Below, in pieces: positions 11,213 to 22,931 of a DNA stretch of 64,000 nt (position 1 is its first letter; the number at the start of each line of letters is the position of its first letter). The DNA comes from Cheiracanthium punctorium (Eukaryota; Arthropoda; Arachnida; Araneae; Cheiracanthiidae), in the NCBI GenBank assembly GCA_038373885.1, contig JAWZYV010002511.1:124001-188000 (forward strand), read 5' to 3'. The position numbers were made by a program, and so were the translations under genes. The notes beneath the pieces are model-generated. The model had not been told where the DNA came from. It did not search any database and worked only from the letters and a program-made list of their open reading frames with translations.

Positions 11213-11515
11213 CATAACTGCCAACTCTCCCGAAACTTTCGGGAGTTTTCCACCACTATTTTAAACAGCTTACACTAGCAGAGCTGCCAAGTCTCCGGCT
11301 TTTTTCGGGAGATTTCCCACCACTAATTTTTACTTACAGATTTATGCTTAAAATAAGTCCAAATATTTAATCCAAAATAAAACTGTCTAAAAATCGTGGA
11401 GGGAAATCTCCCGGAATGGCGTGGAGAGTTGGCAGTTCTGCATTAGAAATTTGGCCTGTTTTTAAGCATAAATTTCTATGTAAAAGTTGGTGGTGTAAAA
11501 ACTTTGGTAGCTGTG
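11213..11515. mobile_element. MITE family C, split copy
   Basis: Left part CATAACTGCCAACTCTCCCG; right part ends TTTGGTAGCTGTG. Interrupted at 11279-11440. Confidence 0.65.
11279..11440. mobile_element. MITE family C, youngest layer
   Basis: Ends CAGAGCTGCCAAGTCTCCGG and GAGAGTTGGCAGTTCTG. Flanks CACTAG and CATTAG (5 of 6). Closely related to the copy at 28268. Confidence 0.75.
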
Positions 11516-11580
11516 ATACGTTAAATTTTGTATTATAATATGTATACAGTCCCTTGTACAAAAGTATCGGGCGATCCCTA

Positions 11581-11640
11581 ATAATTAACCACTTTTTTAA
11601 AACAATAATTTCCCCCTTAAAATATAGCAAAATTATTGCA
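11581..11640. mobile_element. MITE family A fragment
   Basis: TAATTAACCACTTTTTTAAA followed by family A interior; left end absent, abutting the hAT-like composite. Confidence 0.5.
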
Positions 11641-11656
11641 CAACGCGAGGTAGCAG

Positions 11657-12063
11657 CACTGCCTGGATATACAATGCCTGAGAACAGAAACTTTTACGTC
11701 ATCACACATTCAACTTCACAAAGTAAAACTATTCAAAGTTTGTGGTGAATTTACTACCGAATGAAACATTTTAATGATTTAAGACAGAAAATTCAATTTT
11801 ACGACAAATAGGAAATTTAACTATCACTAATTACATAATATGATATAGAAATAGATCATAATAATTATTTTTTTTTATTAGAAAGGTATTTTAATTTTTA
11901 TCTTTAACTAAAGATATTTTCCGAAATTTGTATCATACACCAGAAATCTTATATAGCTTTACTTTGTGAAACGGAAACTGTGATGATGACGTCATCTTAG
12001 GAGACTTATTGATGACGCAAAAGTTGCTGTTCTCAGGCCTTCTATATCTATGCGGGGATGCAC
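11657..12063. mobile_element. MITE family B variant
   Basis: Inverted arms GCCTGAGAACAGAAACTTTT and AAAGTTGCTGTTCTCAGGC, with TGATGACGTCATC near 11982. The arms resemble those of the copy at 58820, suggesting a subfamily. Confidence 0.65.
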
Positions 12064-12140
12064 TGCCTCCTAGATATAGAAAGCCTAACCACTGACTGCT
12101 ACGTCACCAAGCCTCTACGTCATGAGTTTGCCTTCTAAAA
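12064..12140. mobile_element. MITE family B left-end fragment
   Basis: GCCTCCTAGATATAGAAAGC and CTACGTCACCAAGC are kept; the rest is lost. Confidence 0.55.
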
Positions 12141-12361
12141 AAAATAAATTCTTCTATTTCTCAAAGGACTTTCCGTACATAGACTTTTTCTAAAATTATT
12201 CAAATAGAGTGCGTGTCGACTGATGCCACATAACCAATCTAGATTAACTATACGTTGGCAGAGCATGAAACGCATGGAAACATGTTACGATTTTTAGAAA
12301 GTCCAAAAGGTATGCACATTTTTTATAGAAACTCGTTTGCCTTCGTGACGATGTTGTCTTT

Positions 12362-12393
<32 letters not shown>

Positions 12394-13312
12394 CATACAT
12401 TTTTCCCCGAGGAATGCTGTAGCTTTGTGCATTTATTCAGTTATCGAATCGCAGTTCTTTCCACACACTCTGAAAAATGCATCTCACAGATTGTAAGTGA
12501 AGTGGGAAATACATTTTACTTTTTCATCTGCGGTTGGGGGGTGTTCTTGAAATCGAATTTGCCCCAGGATTTTTTTTTCTTCGATTTTCTTGGGGAGGGA
12601 TTGAAATACTGGAAAATCGAATTCAGATTACTTTCTTTCAGGGGATTGCCACAAAGTGATCACTCGATACGCTTGTTCTTATGAAAACACCGCTTGAATG
12701 GATTGAAGGAACTTGAGTTGTGCTCAGGGTACTGCCGACTGGTACGAAGTGGGGGTGTGCTAGGAAAAGCCTTGTTAGTGCTGCTGCTTCCAAAAATACG
12801 CTGCCTAGAAAAAAGTCTAAAAGCAAAATTAGCGTGATAAATTATAAAAATTATCTTCATTCACTGATTTTTCCTTTAACAGAATATTTTAGGTGTATTT
12901 ATACAATAGTGCTTTCCAATGTAGTTACTGAGGTCTCAATCTTATAATAAATATTTTTCCCTTTTGCACCTACGTGCTGAACGTTAGTTGCTTCAATCTT
13001 CACCAGTTTCCTATGTTTAAATTAATAGTGTGTTTGCTAAGAGTTATTAAATGCTAGTGGTATATACTTACTAAGAGAAATGGGCTCTTATTCATGTTAC
13101 ACTCTTAAGAAATCACTAAAACCTTGAAGAGCCATTCCAAATGACTTCAGTAGATCCAAAATTATGTCTTCATTTCCACAGCAAATTCTCTGTTTAAGCT
13201 GTGATTGAAAGTTGATTAAAAGCTGGTCGGTCACTGATAAGTTGAATCTTGTTGGAAAGCTATCAAAAGGGCGGTAAGAAAAAGACTTGCAGTCTTTCTT
13301 AAAGATCTTCAG
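12141..13312. other. unassigned stretch with (TA)n tract
   Basis: A (TA)n microsatellite lies at about 12367-12393. An 85-codon open frame at 12427-12684 shows no recognised domain and is not supported as a gene. Confidence 0.4.
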
Positions 13313-13775
13313 TACAGTAAAGTCCCGACTGTCCGGCTTAATGCGACGGAAGGGTAGGCCGGACTAAGAAAAAAGCCGGATAAGCCGGAGTCCTATAAAT
13401 ATCTACTGACTTTCCGCCCCTCCTTTCCGCTATATTAAAAACGCATGTTACATATTTTACATATTTTAAGGTAAACTAGCGACCGAAATTTTATGCTATT
13501 TTTAACAGACAGACAAATGCGTACAGATTTGAATAAAGTTGATTTTAAATATACAGTACATACAGTTTCAAAGTAAGCAAAACCCAGGTCTACTCTGATT
13601 TTTCATTCATGAAAATACATATTTCATGCGAGAAATTCTCATTTTAGTGACTACGTGTATTGCATTTGCAAAATCTAAGTACACGGCCGCTAACAACATT
13701 TATCGTTTTTGCAACAAGGCCGGCTAGTACGAAGGGCCGAATAGTTACGAGCCGGTTAGTCGGGAATTTACTGTA
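13313..13775. mobile_element. Tigger/pogo-like non-autonomous element
   Basis: Ends CAGTAAAGTCCCGACTGTCC and GGTTAGTCGGGAATTTACTG, flanked by TA on both sides (13313-14, 13774-75). Subterminal GCCGGA/TCCGGC repeats form further inverted blocks. 459 bp, non-coding. CAGT...ACTG termini with TA duplication fit the pogo/Tigger branch of Tc1-mariner. Confidence 0.75.
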
Positions 13776-13990
13776 TTTTCATACAGTGGTTAAAATAACT
13801 TTGGGAGCACAAACTCTTAGCTTCCGTTGCGTTCAACCAATCTAAAATAAAATTCTTGTATAGTTATTTGAATGTTATGAATATCATTCTTACGATTGCA
13901 GCGGATTGCAGTTACAGGGATTTACTTTTTGAATAACATCCTCCTTCACTCCTCTCAAAGTTGCCCGATCAAATCATAAGAAGGGCGACA

Positions 13991-14173
13991 CAGAGTTGCC
14001 AGCTGCTCCGAAATATAATTAACCACTTTTTTTAAACAGCAATATTTGGCCTAAAATACTGAGAGGCTTCCAAACTAAACCCGTGGGATTGCTGTCATAT
14101 CAAAAATAAATATCAGATAATTACTGTTTTCTAAAAAGCGGTTAATTATATTCCGGAGCAGTTGGCAACTCTG
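13991..14173. mobile_element. MITE family A copy
   Basis: Ends CAGAGTTGCCAGCTGCTCCG and GGAGCAGTTGGCAACTCTG. Flanks GCGACA and GCGGCA (5 of 6). Confidence 0.75.
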
Positions 14174-14356
14174 GCGGCATAAATCATTTGCAATGAACTA
14201 CATGCAATTTTCTTCTCACACTGTATTTTATATTTCATATGCCGTTCTGATGCTCTTTCTGGTACTTAATTTTCAAATCCATGTGACATCATTGAGGTTA
14301 AAGTTCGTAAGATTAGGGTTTAATAGGAAAAATTTCGAAATAAGCAAATAGAAACA

Positions 14357-14756
14357 GTCGATATCTCCTGGGTAAAGAAAGCCGAACTGAAGCTTCGACA
14401 TAACTACTAAGCATTCAAAATAAACTCCATCATGGTTAATTTTCACAGAGATATCTAAAATTGCTCGTGAATACTACAAATATTAGAAAAGTTAAAGATA
14501 ATAATTAAAAAACCTTTTTGATACAAAATGTAATTTATTATGATCTATTTCCGTATCATATTATATAATTAGTGATGGTTAAAAATTACCATTTGTCATA
14601 GAATTCAATTTGCTATCTCCTGTCAAATTTTTTTATGAGTGAGTAATTCAACAGAAATTTTAAATAGTTTTACTTTGTGAAAATAAAACCTCAGGTGTGA
14701 TATCCTTGACGTCAAAGCTTCAGTTGCGTGGCATTGTTTGTATAATACGTGTTAAA
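14357..14756. mobile_element. MITE family B, diverged copy
   Basis: Interior CATATTATATAATTAGTGAT and right-arm TTGACGTCAAAGCTTCAGTT identify the family; outer termini are worn. Confidence 0.55.
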
Positions 14757-14864
14757 GCTGTACTTTTGGAAGAAACGTATATAGAGTTTTAGATTTTTAG
14801 TAGCACTGTTAAAGCTGTTTTCTTTTTAGTTTGAAGACCTTTCAAGTTCCACTACTTAATAGTT

Positions 14865-15979
14865 TCAGCATAGACGTACAAAAGCTATAAACTAAATGGA
14901 TTATTAGTTCTTTGGAATCAGTTACTATCGAATTTGCTAGTTTTATTATTGACAAATTAGTAATGTTCATTGAAACCAACATCTCTTGCGTATAGAAAGC
15001 CTAACTGAAGCTTTGACGTCATCACCAGGCCTTCGAAAATGACGTCGACATAGTTTTATATTTCACAAAGTTAAACTATTTAAAATATCTGATGAATGCT
15101 ACAAATGTTAGAAAATATCTTAAATTAAACATTAAAATTAAAATGCCTTTCTTATACAAAATTAATCATTATGATCTATTATTCCCTTATCATATTATCT
15201 AATTATTCACGGTTGAAAACTGCCATTTGTCGTAAAATTAATTTTTTATCTCTTATTATTAAAATTTTGTTATACATGAGTAAATTCAACAGAATTTTTT
15301 AATAGTTTCATTTTGTGAAAAGAAAACTTTTAAATATATCCTGATGCGGACGTCAGAGCTTGGTGACGTATCAGTTGTTACACTTTCTTTATCTAGGGGT
15401 GTAGAAGTCCCTGTCAATTAATTTTAATATACCTTGTTTCTGTTTAATAGCATGTTAAAGTTTTTCAGTTAGTGTGAAGATATTTAGCAATCACGTGCTC
15501 GTTTTGTTTATGTATTTCCAGGGGTTTTAGAAATTCAAAAAAACGCGATTGAAAAAAAGAAATGCATTTATATAGAAAGCCCAATTAACTCATTTGGATT
15601 ATTTCAGCTGTTTTCCCTCTTAATCTAATATTTCTTAATATGATCACAATCGACGTTGAATCTGATTTTTTTCTTAACATTTAATTTTCAACACTCTAAT
15701 GTAAGGATATGTGAGATACATTTTTAAATACTTTTATAAAGTTAAAATTTCAGAAATAATTATTTTTGGACTAAAAAGGCAATTTTTTATCAAATGTAAA
15801 CTCAAAAACAACGAATTTTCAAATGTTCCAAGTGCATCCTATATCATTTTAAACAGCTGAAATTTTAAAAAAACAAGTCCAAAATGAGCATGGAAATATA
15901 AATTCGTACTTTGGTGATAAAAAAATATTTCATGATAAAGTGCAATTTTTTCAGAATTTTAACGCGTTTATTTCATTTA
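14865..15979. repeat. 1.1-kb direct repeat, copy 1
   Basis: Closely matches 17321-18449 in the same orientation, including an internal family B MITE (14977-15403). The copies differ by scattered substitutions and small indels; for example, copy 2 has a 16-bp insertion near 18366. A LINE fragment lies exactly between the two copies. Confidence 0.85.
14977..15403. mobile_element. MITE family B copy in direct repeat 1
   Basis: CAACATCTCTTGCGTATAG at the left; TTCTTTATCTAGGGGTGTAG at the right; TGACGTCATC and GACGTC motifs. Confidence 0.65.
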
Positions 15980-17320
15980 TCATCATCATCAACATTGGCA
16001 CGACAGCCCCTTGTGGGCCCTGGCCTTCTTCAGAAGGCTTTCCCATTCCACTCTCTTCCCTGCAATTGACCTCCAGTTTCTTATTTTCAGTTTGGCAAAA
16101 TCCTCATCCAGTCTGTCCGTCCATCTTTTCTTAGGTCTTCCTCTAGGTCTTTTACAAAAAGGAGTGGCATTGAAGACCTTAAGTTCAGTTCTCTTAGCAC
16201 TCATTCTCAGAAGGTGACCTGCACATCTCATTCTATTCAGTTTTATGTATTTAATAATGTCGTCATCTTTATAGATTTTATAGATTTCAAAGTTATATCT
16301 TTTCCTCCAAGTATTATTTTCTAAAACAGCACCAAAAATAGTTCTTAGAACCTTTCTTTCGAAGATTGCCAGAGCTTTTTCCTTCGTCGTCGTTAAAGTC
16401 CATGTTTCTGAGGCATAGGTTAAAACTGATCTTATTAACACCTAGTGCAACAGAATTTTTGTTCTCTTTATTAGATGGGATTTTAAAAAAGGTCTTAAAC
16501 GAAGGAAACAGCGATTTGCGGCAATAATCCTTATTTCAGGGTTAATATCATTCTGATTTCAGGGTTAATATCATTTTGATTGTTGATCTCAGAACCCAAA
16601 TTGGTGAAATTTTTCACGGATTCAAATTTAAATGGGCCTATCTCAAAAAAAATTAGGTGGGTTTTCTTTTTACCCACAGTACATATATTTTGTTTTCTCT
16701 ACATTTACTCTAAGCTTCATTTTCCCCAGCCGCCTTCTCCAATGCCATAAAGGCCTCTCCTAGCTCAGCAGCAGATCTTGAAATTACATCTACATCATCA
16801 GCATATGCAAGAATATGTACTGATTTATTAAATATAGTACCTCTTGTATTAATACCAGCATCTCTTATAACTTTCTCCAATGCGAAATTAAAAAGGAGGC
16901 ATGCAAGTGCATCCCCCTCTCTTACTCCATTGCAGATCTCAAAAGTTGTAGATAACTCTCCCTGCACTCGCACCACACAGAATGTCTCTGAAAGAGTGAG
17001 CTTCACAAGATTAATTAACTTTATTGGAACATTAAATTTCAGTAGGGCTTTTAGTAAACCAGCTCGATCAATGCTATCATATGCCGCCCTGAAGTCCACA
17101 AACAAATGGTGGGTTTCGATCCCGTACTCTTTACACTTTTCCAGAGTTTGTCTCAAAGTAAAGATCTGATCAATCGTCGATCGTCCTCTCCTGAAACCAC
17201 ACTGATAATCACCGACAACAGTTTCCATAATAGGAGACATATAGGAATAGCGATTAAATAAAATATTATAGAGAAAATCTTATAAGCAACACACAATAAA
17301 CTTATACCTCTGTAATTCCC
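15980..17320 (-). pseudogene. non-LTR retrotransposon (RTE-like?), 5' truncated and decayed
   Basis: On the minus strand, 17240-16710 encodes a reverse-transcriptase core: QCGFRRGRSTIDQI, motif A FVDFRAAYDSIDR, motif B GVREGDALACLLFNFALE and motif C LAYADDVDV with the catalytic YADD. After a frameshifted stretch, 16441-15989 encodes the C-terminal region, with RSVLTYASETWTL, RMRCAGHLLRMS and RPRGRPKKRWTDRLDEDF. A 24-bp unit is tandemly repeated at about 16534-16580 inside the broken joint. The 3' end is a (GAT)n tract (complement of 15981-15993), typical of RTE-like elements. The endonuclease domain is absent. It would copy its RNA into DNA at a nick; this copy is dead. Clade assignment is tentative. 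Confidence 0.85.
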
Positions 17321-18449
17321 TCAGCATAGACGTACAAAAGCTATAAACTAAATGGATTATTAGTTGTTTGGAATCAGTTACTATCGAATTTGCTAGTTTT
17401 ATTATTGACAAATTAGTAATGTTCATTGAAACCAACACTTCTCGCGTATAGAAAGCCTAACTGAAGCTTTGACGTCATCACCAGGCCTTCGAAAATGACG
17501 TCGACATAGTTTTATATTTCACAAAGTTAAACTATTTAAAATTTCTGATGAATGCTACAAATGTTAGAAAATATCTTAAATTAAACATTAAAACTAAAAT
17601 ACCTTTCTTATACAAAATTAATCATTATTATCTATTATTCCCTTATCATATTATCTAATTATTCACGGTTGAAAACTGCCATTTGTCGTAAAAATAATTT
17701 TTTATGTCTTATTATTAAAATTTTGTTATACATGAGTAAATTCAACAGAATTTTTTAATAGTTTCATTTTATGAAAATAAAACTTTTAAATGTATCCAGA
17801 TGCGGACGTCAGAGCTTGGTGACGTATCAGTTGTTACACTTTCTTTATCTAGAAGGTGTAGAAGTCCTTGTCAATTAATTTTAATATACCTTGTTTCTGT
17901 TTAATAGCATGTTAAAGTTTTTCAGTTAGTGTGAAGATATTTAGCAATCACGTGCTCGTTTTGTTTATGTATTTCCAGGGGTTTTAGAAATTCAAAAAGA
18001 CGCGATTGAAAAAAAGAAATTCATTTATATAGAAAGCCCAATTAACTCATTTGGATTATTTCAGCTGTTTTGTCTCTTAATCTAATATCTTTTAATCTGA
18101 TCACAATGGACGTTGAATCTGATTTTTTTCTTAACATTTAATTTTCAACACTCTAATGTAAGGATAAATTAGAGACATTTTTAAATACTTTTATAAAATT
18201 AAAATTTCAGAAATAATTATTTTTGGACTAAAAAGGCAATTTTTTATCAAATGTAAACTCAAAAACAACGAATTTTCAAATGTTCCAAGTGCATCCTATA
18301 TCTTTTTAAACAGCTGAATTTTTAAAAAAAGAGTCCAAATGAGCATGGAAATATAAATTCGTATCAATGTACACATATACTTTGGTGATAAAAAATATTT
18401 CATGATAAAGAAATTTTTTTCAGAATTTTAACTCGTTTATTTCATTTAA
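17321..18449. repeat. 1.1-kb direct repeat, copy 2
   Basis: Second copy of 14865-15979, starting directly at the truncated 5' side of the LINE fragment. Its family B MITE (17433-17871) is at the matching place, so the MITE predates the duplication. Confidence 0.85.
17433..17871. mobile_element. MITE family B copy in direct repeat 2
   Basis: Same as the copy at 14977 with few differences; left end CAACACTTCTCGCGTATAG. Confidence 0.65.
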
Positions 18450-18941
18450 CATGTATAAATCTTTGCACACATTATTATAACAGAGAAATAGGCAAAATTA
18501 TATTCATAATATCATTGTAAACACTCATTAGAAATTTGAAAGAAAAAAGAGAAAAAAAATTATGAGCATGGAGCATTTTGAATATAAGAGTTAAAAATTT
18601 CATCAGTTAAAAATTTCAAAACTGAGAAAAATGGCAGTAAAGTGCAACATCTTCAATACCAGTCCTTTCGATTGTGTTTCTTAAAATATAAATAATAAAC
18701 AGCAGAACTGTCTGATTTTAAAAATTCAACCGGTTATGAAGAACTCGAAGGGTATAGAAAGGAAACTTAGAAAGAATATTTCACCTGCTTTTTTAGGCAA
18801 ATTTTTTTTTCTTTTACAAAATTTTTCTCAATTTTTACTTTTTTGAACGTCCCTTCTTCCCTTAAGTTTTCATTTGCACTGTTGTAGTTCTATAAATAAT
18901 CTAACAATATAAATCAAAAGTCTTTTAAATATAGCACAATC
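18450..18941. other. unassigned AT-rich stretch
   Basis: Nothing recognised. Confidence 0.4.
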
Positions 18942-18947
18942 TGTTCG

Positions 18948-19129
18948 CATAGGTGCCAAGTACTGCTAAATATAATTAACCTCTACTTGTAAACCGTAAA
19001 TTCTTTGAATAATTTCCCAGAACAGTAACCACCTCAAGCGTCTAACTTAATAATTTTGCTATATTTTAAACAGAAAATTACCGTTCATAAAAAGTGGTTA
19101 ATTATATTCCGTAGTACATGGCACCCATG
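18948..19129. mobile_element. MITE family A, complete copy
   Basis: Ends CATAGGTGCCAAGTACTGC and GTAGTACATGGCACCCATG. Perfect 6-bp duplication TGTTCG (18942-18947 and 19130-19135). Confidence 0.8.
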
Positions 19130-19135
19130 TGTTCG

Positions 19136-21083
19136 TTTTTCATGCGAAGTAAACGAACTAGAATTGCGTGATAAAGCAAGTAAATTAAAAAAAAATCAAG
19201 TTAATAATGACCTACGATTCAAAAAATAATTTCGTTTGAAAAAATTGTATAATTTACAAATATATACGTACATACACCATTTAATTTGATTTCCCAAACC
19301 TTTGTTGACAATCATTTAAATTCACCGCACCCATCCTTTATCATGCGAGAGGGGGATTTATGTCTAATTTTTATGGATAAAAAAGGAGGGGGGAGATAAA
19401 ATTCAATATACGAAAAAAATCTTATTACATCTCCCTCTGTGAAACAGACAGCGATGAATCGCCTTATTTCCTTTATACACTTTACTTTTTTATGTTTTCT
19501 TGATTTATATTTTCTCATTACCTCAAAAAGAAAAAAAAATAGAACAAGAGCATTGGCTGGCATAAGAAAGGTAACAGGATTTTTTATCTGATTTTTTTCC
19601 CCCCGCTTGTTACTTCTGCCACAATCATTTTGACGCGATGTACTCAAGAGATGCGAGAGTGGAGAAAAATGGTGAACAAGGTGGTTTCTAGGGTCAAACA
19701 GGGAACTTGAGGGCCGTAATTAAAAATCGATTTCAGCCATTTTTGTGGCAGCTGGCCAGTCTCCATCAGCGCCGAGAAGATTTAAGAGTCGATTACATTT
19801 ATAGAGCTCAAGCTTTGAAGCAGTTTTATTATTCAACTGTGTTACAGACCCTAAGAAAGTTCCTAAAGCTCTTTAGAATGTATTTTTTCCTTTCAATGCA
19901 AATTTCTACCGAGAAATTGAAGAGTTTTTATTTTGCACAGACAGTTTTTTTAGTTTTACTGCTTCATTTTTGTCTGTAACTTCAAGCATTCCTGCTAAAT
20001 TTCTATGTTTTAATGAAAACTTTGCTTATATTCTTTTATGTACTCGGGTGCCAAAATTATATTCTTTAGTTTTCAAACTGCAATGAGGTAATCAACTCAG
20101 TTAATTTATTGATTTTTTTAAAACATAGGTCACATTAGAATTCAGTTTTGAATGCATATAAATTCAAAATTAATTTTCTTGAGTATATTAATGCATACAC
20201 TATCACGCTGCAATAATTTTCTGCCATTTTAGGATACAAAAATTTTACTAAATTCCTTTATATTATATTTTATCGCATGTTCATCTCTAATTAAATAATA
20301 AAACAATAAATTAATTGTATGTATGTGGAATAAATTAACTGCATGTGTGTGCAAGAATATTTCCATCTATTCCATGCCACAAAACAAATCTTTTGAAAGC
20401 ATTTTTTTAATTGTTTGAAAATATATTCTAAGCATATTCTGTTTTAAATTACTAGTTTAACTTTCTTTTAATTTCATATGTAAATAATTTTCATCCAGAA
20501 AAACCTTCTTAAAATTTAATTATATCAACCACGTAAAAGGACTAATGCAGACTGTTTTTTAAATATTTTGAAAGACAATAGCATTTCCTAACGTCGAGAA
20601 ACTAACTGCTAACGAAGTAAAACTTTACACCAGAAGAGAAATTGATTAGGGAGAAAATTTCTCCCTTTATCACAAATGAGTTTAAAAGGGAAAAGAAAAT
20701 ATTTTGATAGAGACTTTACGTATGTGGAAATTAATATTGCCTGCAAGTTGCGAAATCTTGAAACCTTAGCGTTTAATTATTTAGCCAGAGAGAAATCAAA
20801 ATACGGCCGTCTGCATTTTAAAAAAATTAAGCGGTTTATTAAAATATTAATTAAAATAAGAATAGTTAAGACACACACATGCATTGCGATTTTCATGTAA
20901 ATTAATTTCAACAACGAAGTGTTTAAAATAATTTTTGTATTTGCTTTCTATTTCCTCTTTCAATTTTAAATGGCTTCAGTTGAAAAAATTTTTAATGAAA
21001 AAGTAAATAAATAATATTTATTACAACGGGTTAATTGGAAATCAGATTATTGTATATTTACAAAGCAATAGCTTTATATATTA
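19136..21083. other. unassigned AT-rich stretch
   Basis: Open frames of 111 codons (minus, 19312-19647) and 90 codons (plus, 19707-19979) show no recognised domain; the first is lysine- and arginine-rich, as expected from AT-rich DNA. No repeat family recognised. Confidence 0.4.
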
Positions 21084-22869
21084 ACAAGTGCGCACCCGCT
21101 CTTCATACGGGAAAAAGCGAATATTTTACTACTAAAATCATATCTGCATGTGACAAAACAGAATTTCATTTTTAAAAAAGTTCAAGTAATATCCTCTGTT
21201 GAAATTACTGCGGGATGTATTAACGCAAATTAGAATTACTTTTCGTTTAGTTGGTTGTAAGACAACCGTTGAAAAAGGAGAAATACTTTTAATTTCATGA
21301 AATATTTATTAACGTGGTATATTATGATTTATTCATATTATCCTTACGAATCTAATGATACTGCCTATTACGTACATTAATACTATCTATCATTGCTTCT
21401 CCCTCTTCAAGGCTCCCTTAAAAGAAACAGCTTAGAGTATTTGGCCCCAATGGAATCTTTTGATTCTATGGCGATTCTTTGCAATTTACGCATTAGCATA
21501 AATAATAATCATTTCACATAATGGTTGCCATTAAGGAAACTCTCCATATACATTGATTTATACATAGTTTTATAAGATTGGCGTATTTAGCGCCGCAAAC
21601 CATTTCATCTTATTGTGGGGAGAAAATATCCAAGGGACGCCATTTTAAATATCCATGTATCTAATATAGCGATATCTTTTATATCCTCCATAGTCCTGTC
21701 TCCTGAAAAACATCAAACTGTGTAAACGCGAGGAGCTACTTATTCCCATTTTAATTGTGACACGGCGTTAGAGTTGCAGAGTTTACAAATTTCACGCATT
21801 TTTCTAATTTATGACATCACTGCTTGACTGCCGTAAAGGATACCCCAGTTGGTTGAGGGAGTTTCAACGTTAAAATAAAACTATACTCGCAGCATGCATA
21901 TGTTAGGCAACGTCTGCGCCATAATTAAATGTCAAAAATAAAAATAGTAAATAGAAAAAATTTAATATATCGCGCTTTGAAACGAACTTTGTAATTTTTA
22001 AAATGAACATTTTCAGCACCGTGAAGACATTTCAATTTTTAAATAAGCACCGGATTAACATACCACTTCTAATAATAATAATCGGGAATTTCTTAATTTA
22101 TTTCTACAGTAAATTTTAATCAAAATATCGTCTCCCTGTGTTGCAAATAGAGCTGGAATAAATGAGTTAAAATTATGGAGTAATTTTTACGTATCTTAAA
22201 GCATTTGACGTCATAGATCCTCACTTGCGAATTGAAATTCCGATATCCCATTTAAAAACTCGATTGGTTGAAAAAACCCTTTTTTCTAATCCTTTCTGTG
22301 GCAACAACCGAACATAAATTCTCGTGCCGTGATCGCAATGTAATGAATGGCGTAAGATCGCGTTGATGCTATTAAATTCTAAACATTAGGCTGCATTAAA
22401 ATTCATAAAAAATCATCTAATTTACATAATTTTTTCGTTTTTATTTTAAAAGAGGGAGAAAAGAATGTTTCACGATTTGTCAAAATATCAAAAAGTTATG
22501 ACGGATAGAATTCAAGATGCGACAGTTTTAAAATTATTTTACAAAACAATTCCCGAAGCAAATGCTTAGTAAAAAAATTCCTAAAAATTGGTAAATCATG
22601 TTACGTATTCAGAACAAACTGTTTTTAAAAGAAAATTTCCTCCTCTATCCGATGATACAAATGCCGTTTTGCTGCGAGCGTAATTTCCGCCGTCATTACG
22701 AATTAGGTGAGAAAAAATGCCAAAAATCGCATAAAACATAAAATAAAAAAAAATCTAGGTCGAATTTTGAAAAAATCGCTTCGAGGTGCACAACTACATA
22801 TTTACATCTTCCCGAGTACCAAATTTGGTGTTTCTAGGTGTAGCCGTTTGTCCGTAACGCTGCCGACAG

Positions 22870-22901
<32 letters not shown>

Positions 22902-22931
22902 ACAGACACCTTCTTTTATAATAAGTAGAGA
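21084..22931 (-). mobile_element. Helitron unit 1 (non-autonomous)
   Basis: Reads on the minus strand. The 5' end is TCTCTACTTATTATAAAAG (complement of 22913-22931), followed by a (GT)n tract. The 3' end, at about 21084, is a worn version of the hairpin CCCGTATGAAGAGCGGG followed by GCGCACTTGT instead of CTAGT. It lacks the extra 0.47 kb found at the 3' side of units 2 and 3, and one internal block near 21860 that they have (24171-24253). No Rep or helicase coding capacity. Confidence 0.75.
22870..22910. repeat. (CA)n microsatellite in the Helitron 5' region
   Basis: CA repeat with CAGACA interruptions near the Helitron 5' end. Repeated at the same place in each unit (about 25262 and 27909). 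Confidence 0.9.

Larger units (their letters stand above)
11044..11580. mobile_element. hAT-like composite MITE, second copy (inverted)
   Basis: Same family as 8829-9236, in reverse orientation. It carries the same internal family C element (11213-11515), which has itself been invaded by a younger family C copy (11279-11440). Three insertion layers are therefore visible. Confidence 0.7.

Noticed and set aside
14865..18449. An LTR retrotransposon with 1.1-kb LTRs
   Set aside because: The internal part is a non-LTR reverse transcriptase on the opposite strand with a (GAT)n tail, no primer-binding site or integrase is seen, and the repeats lack TG...CA ends.
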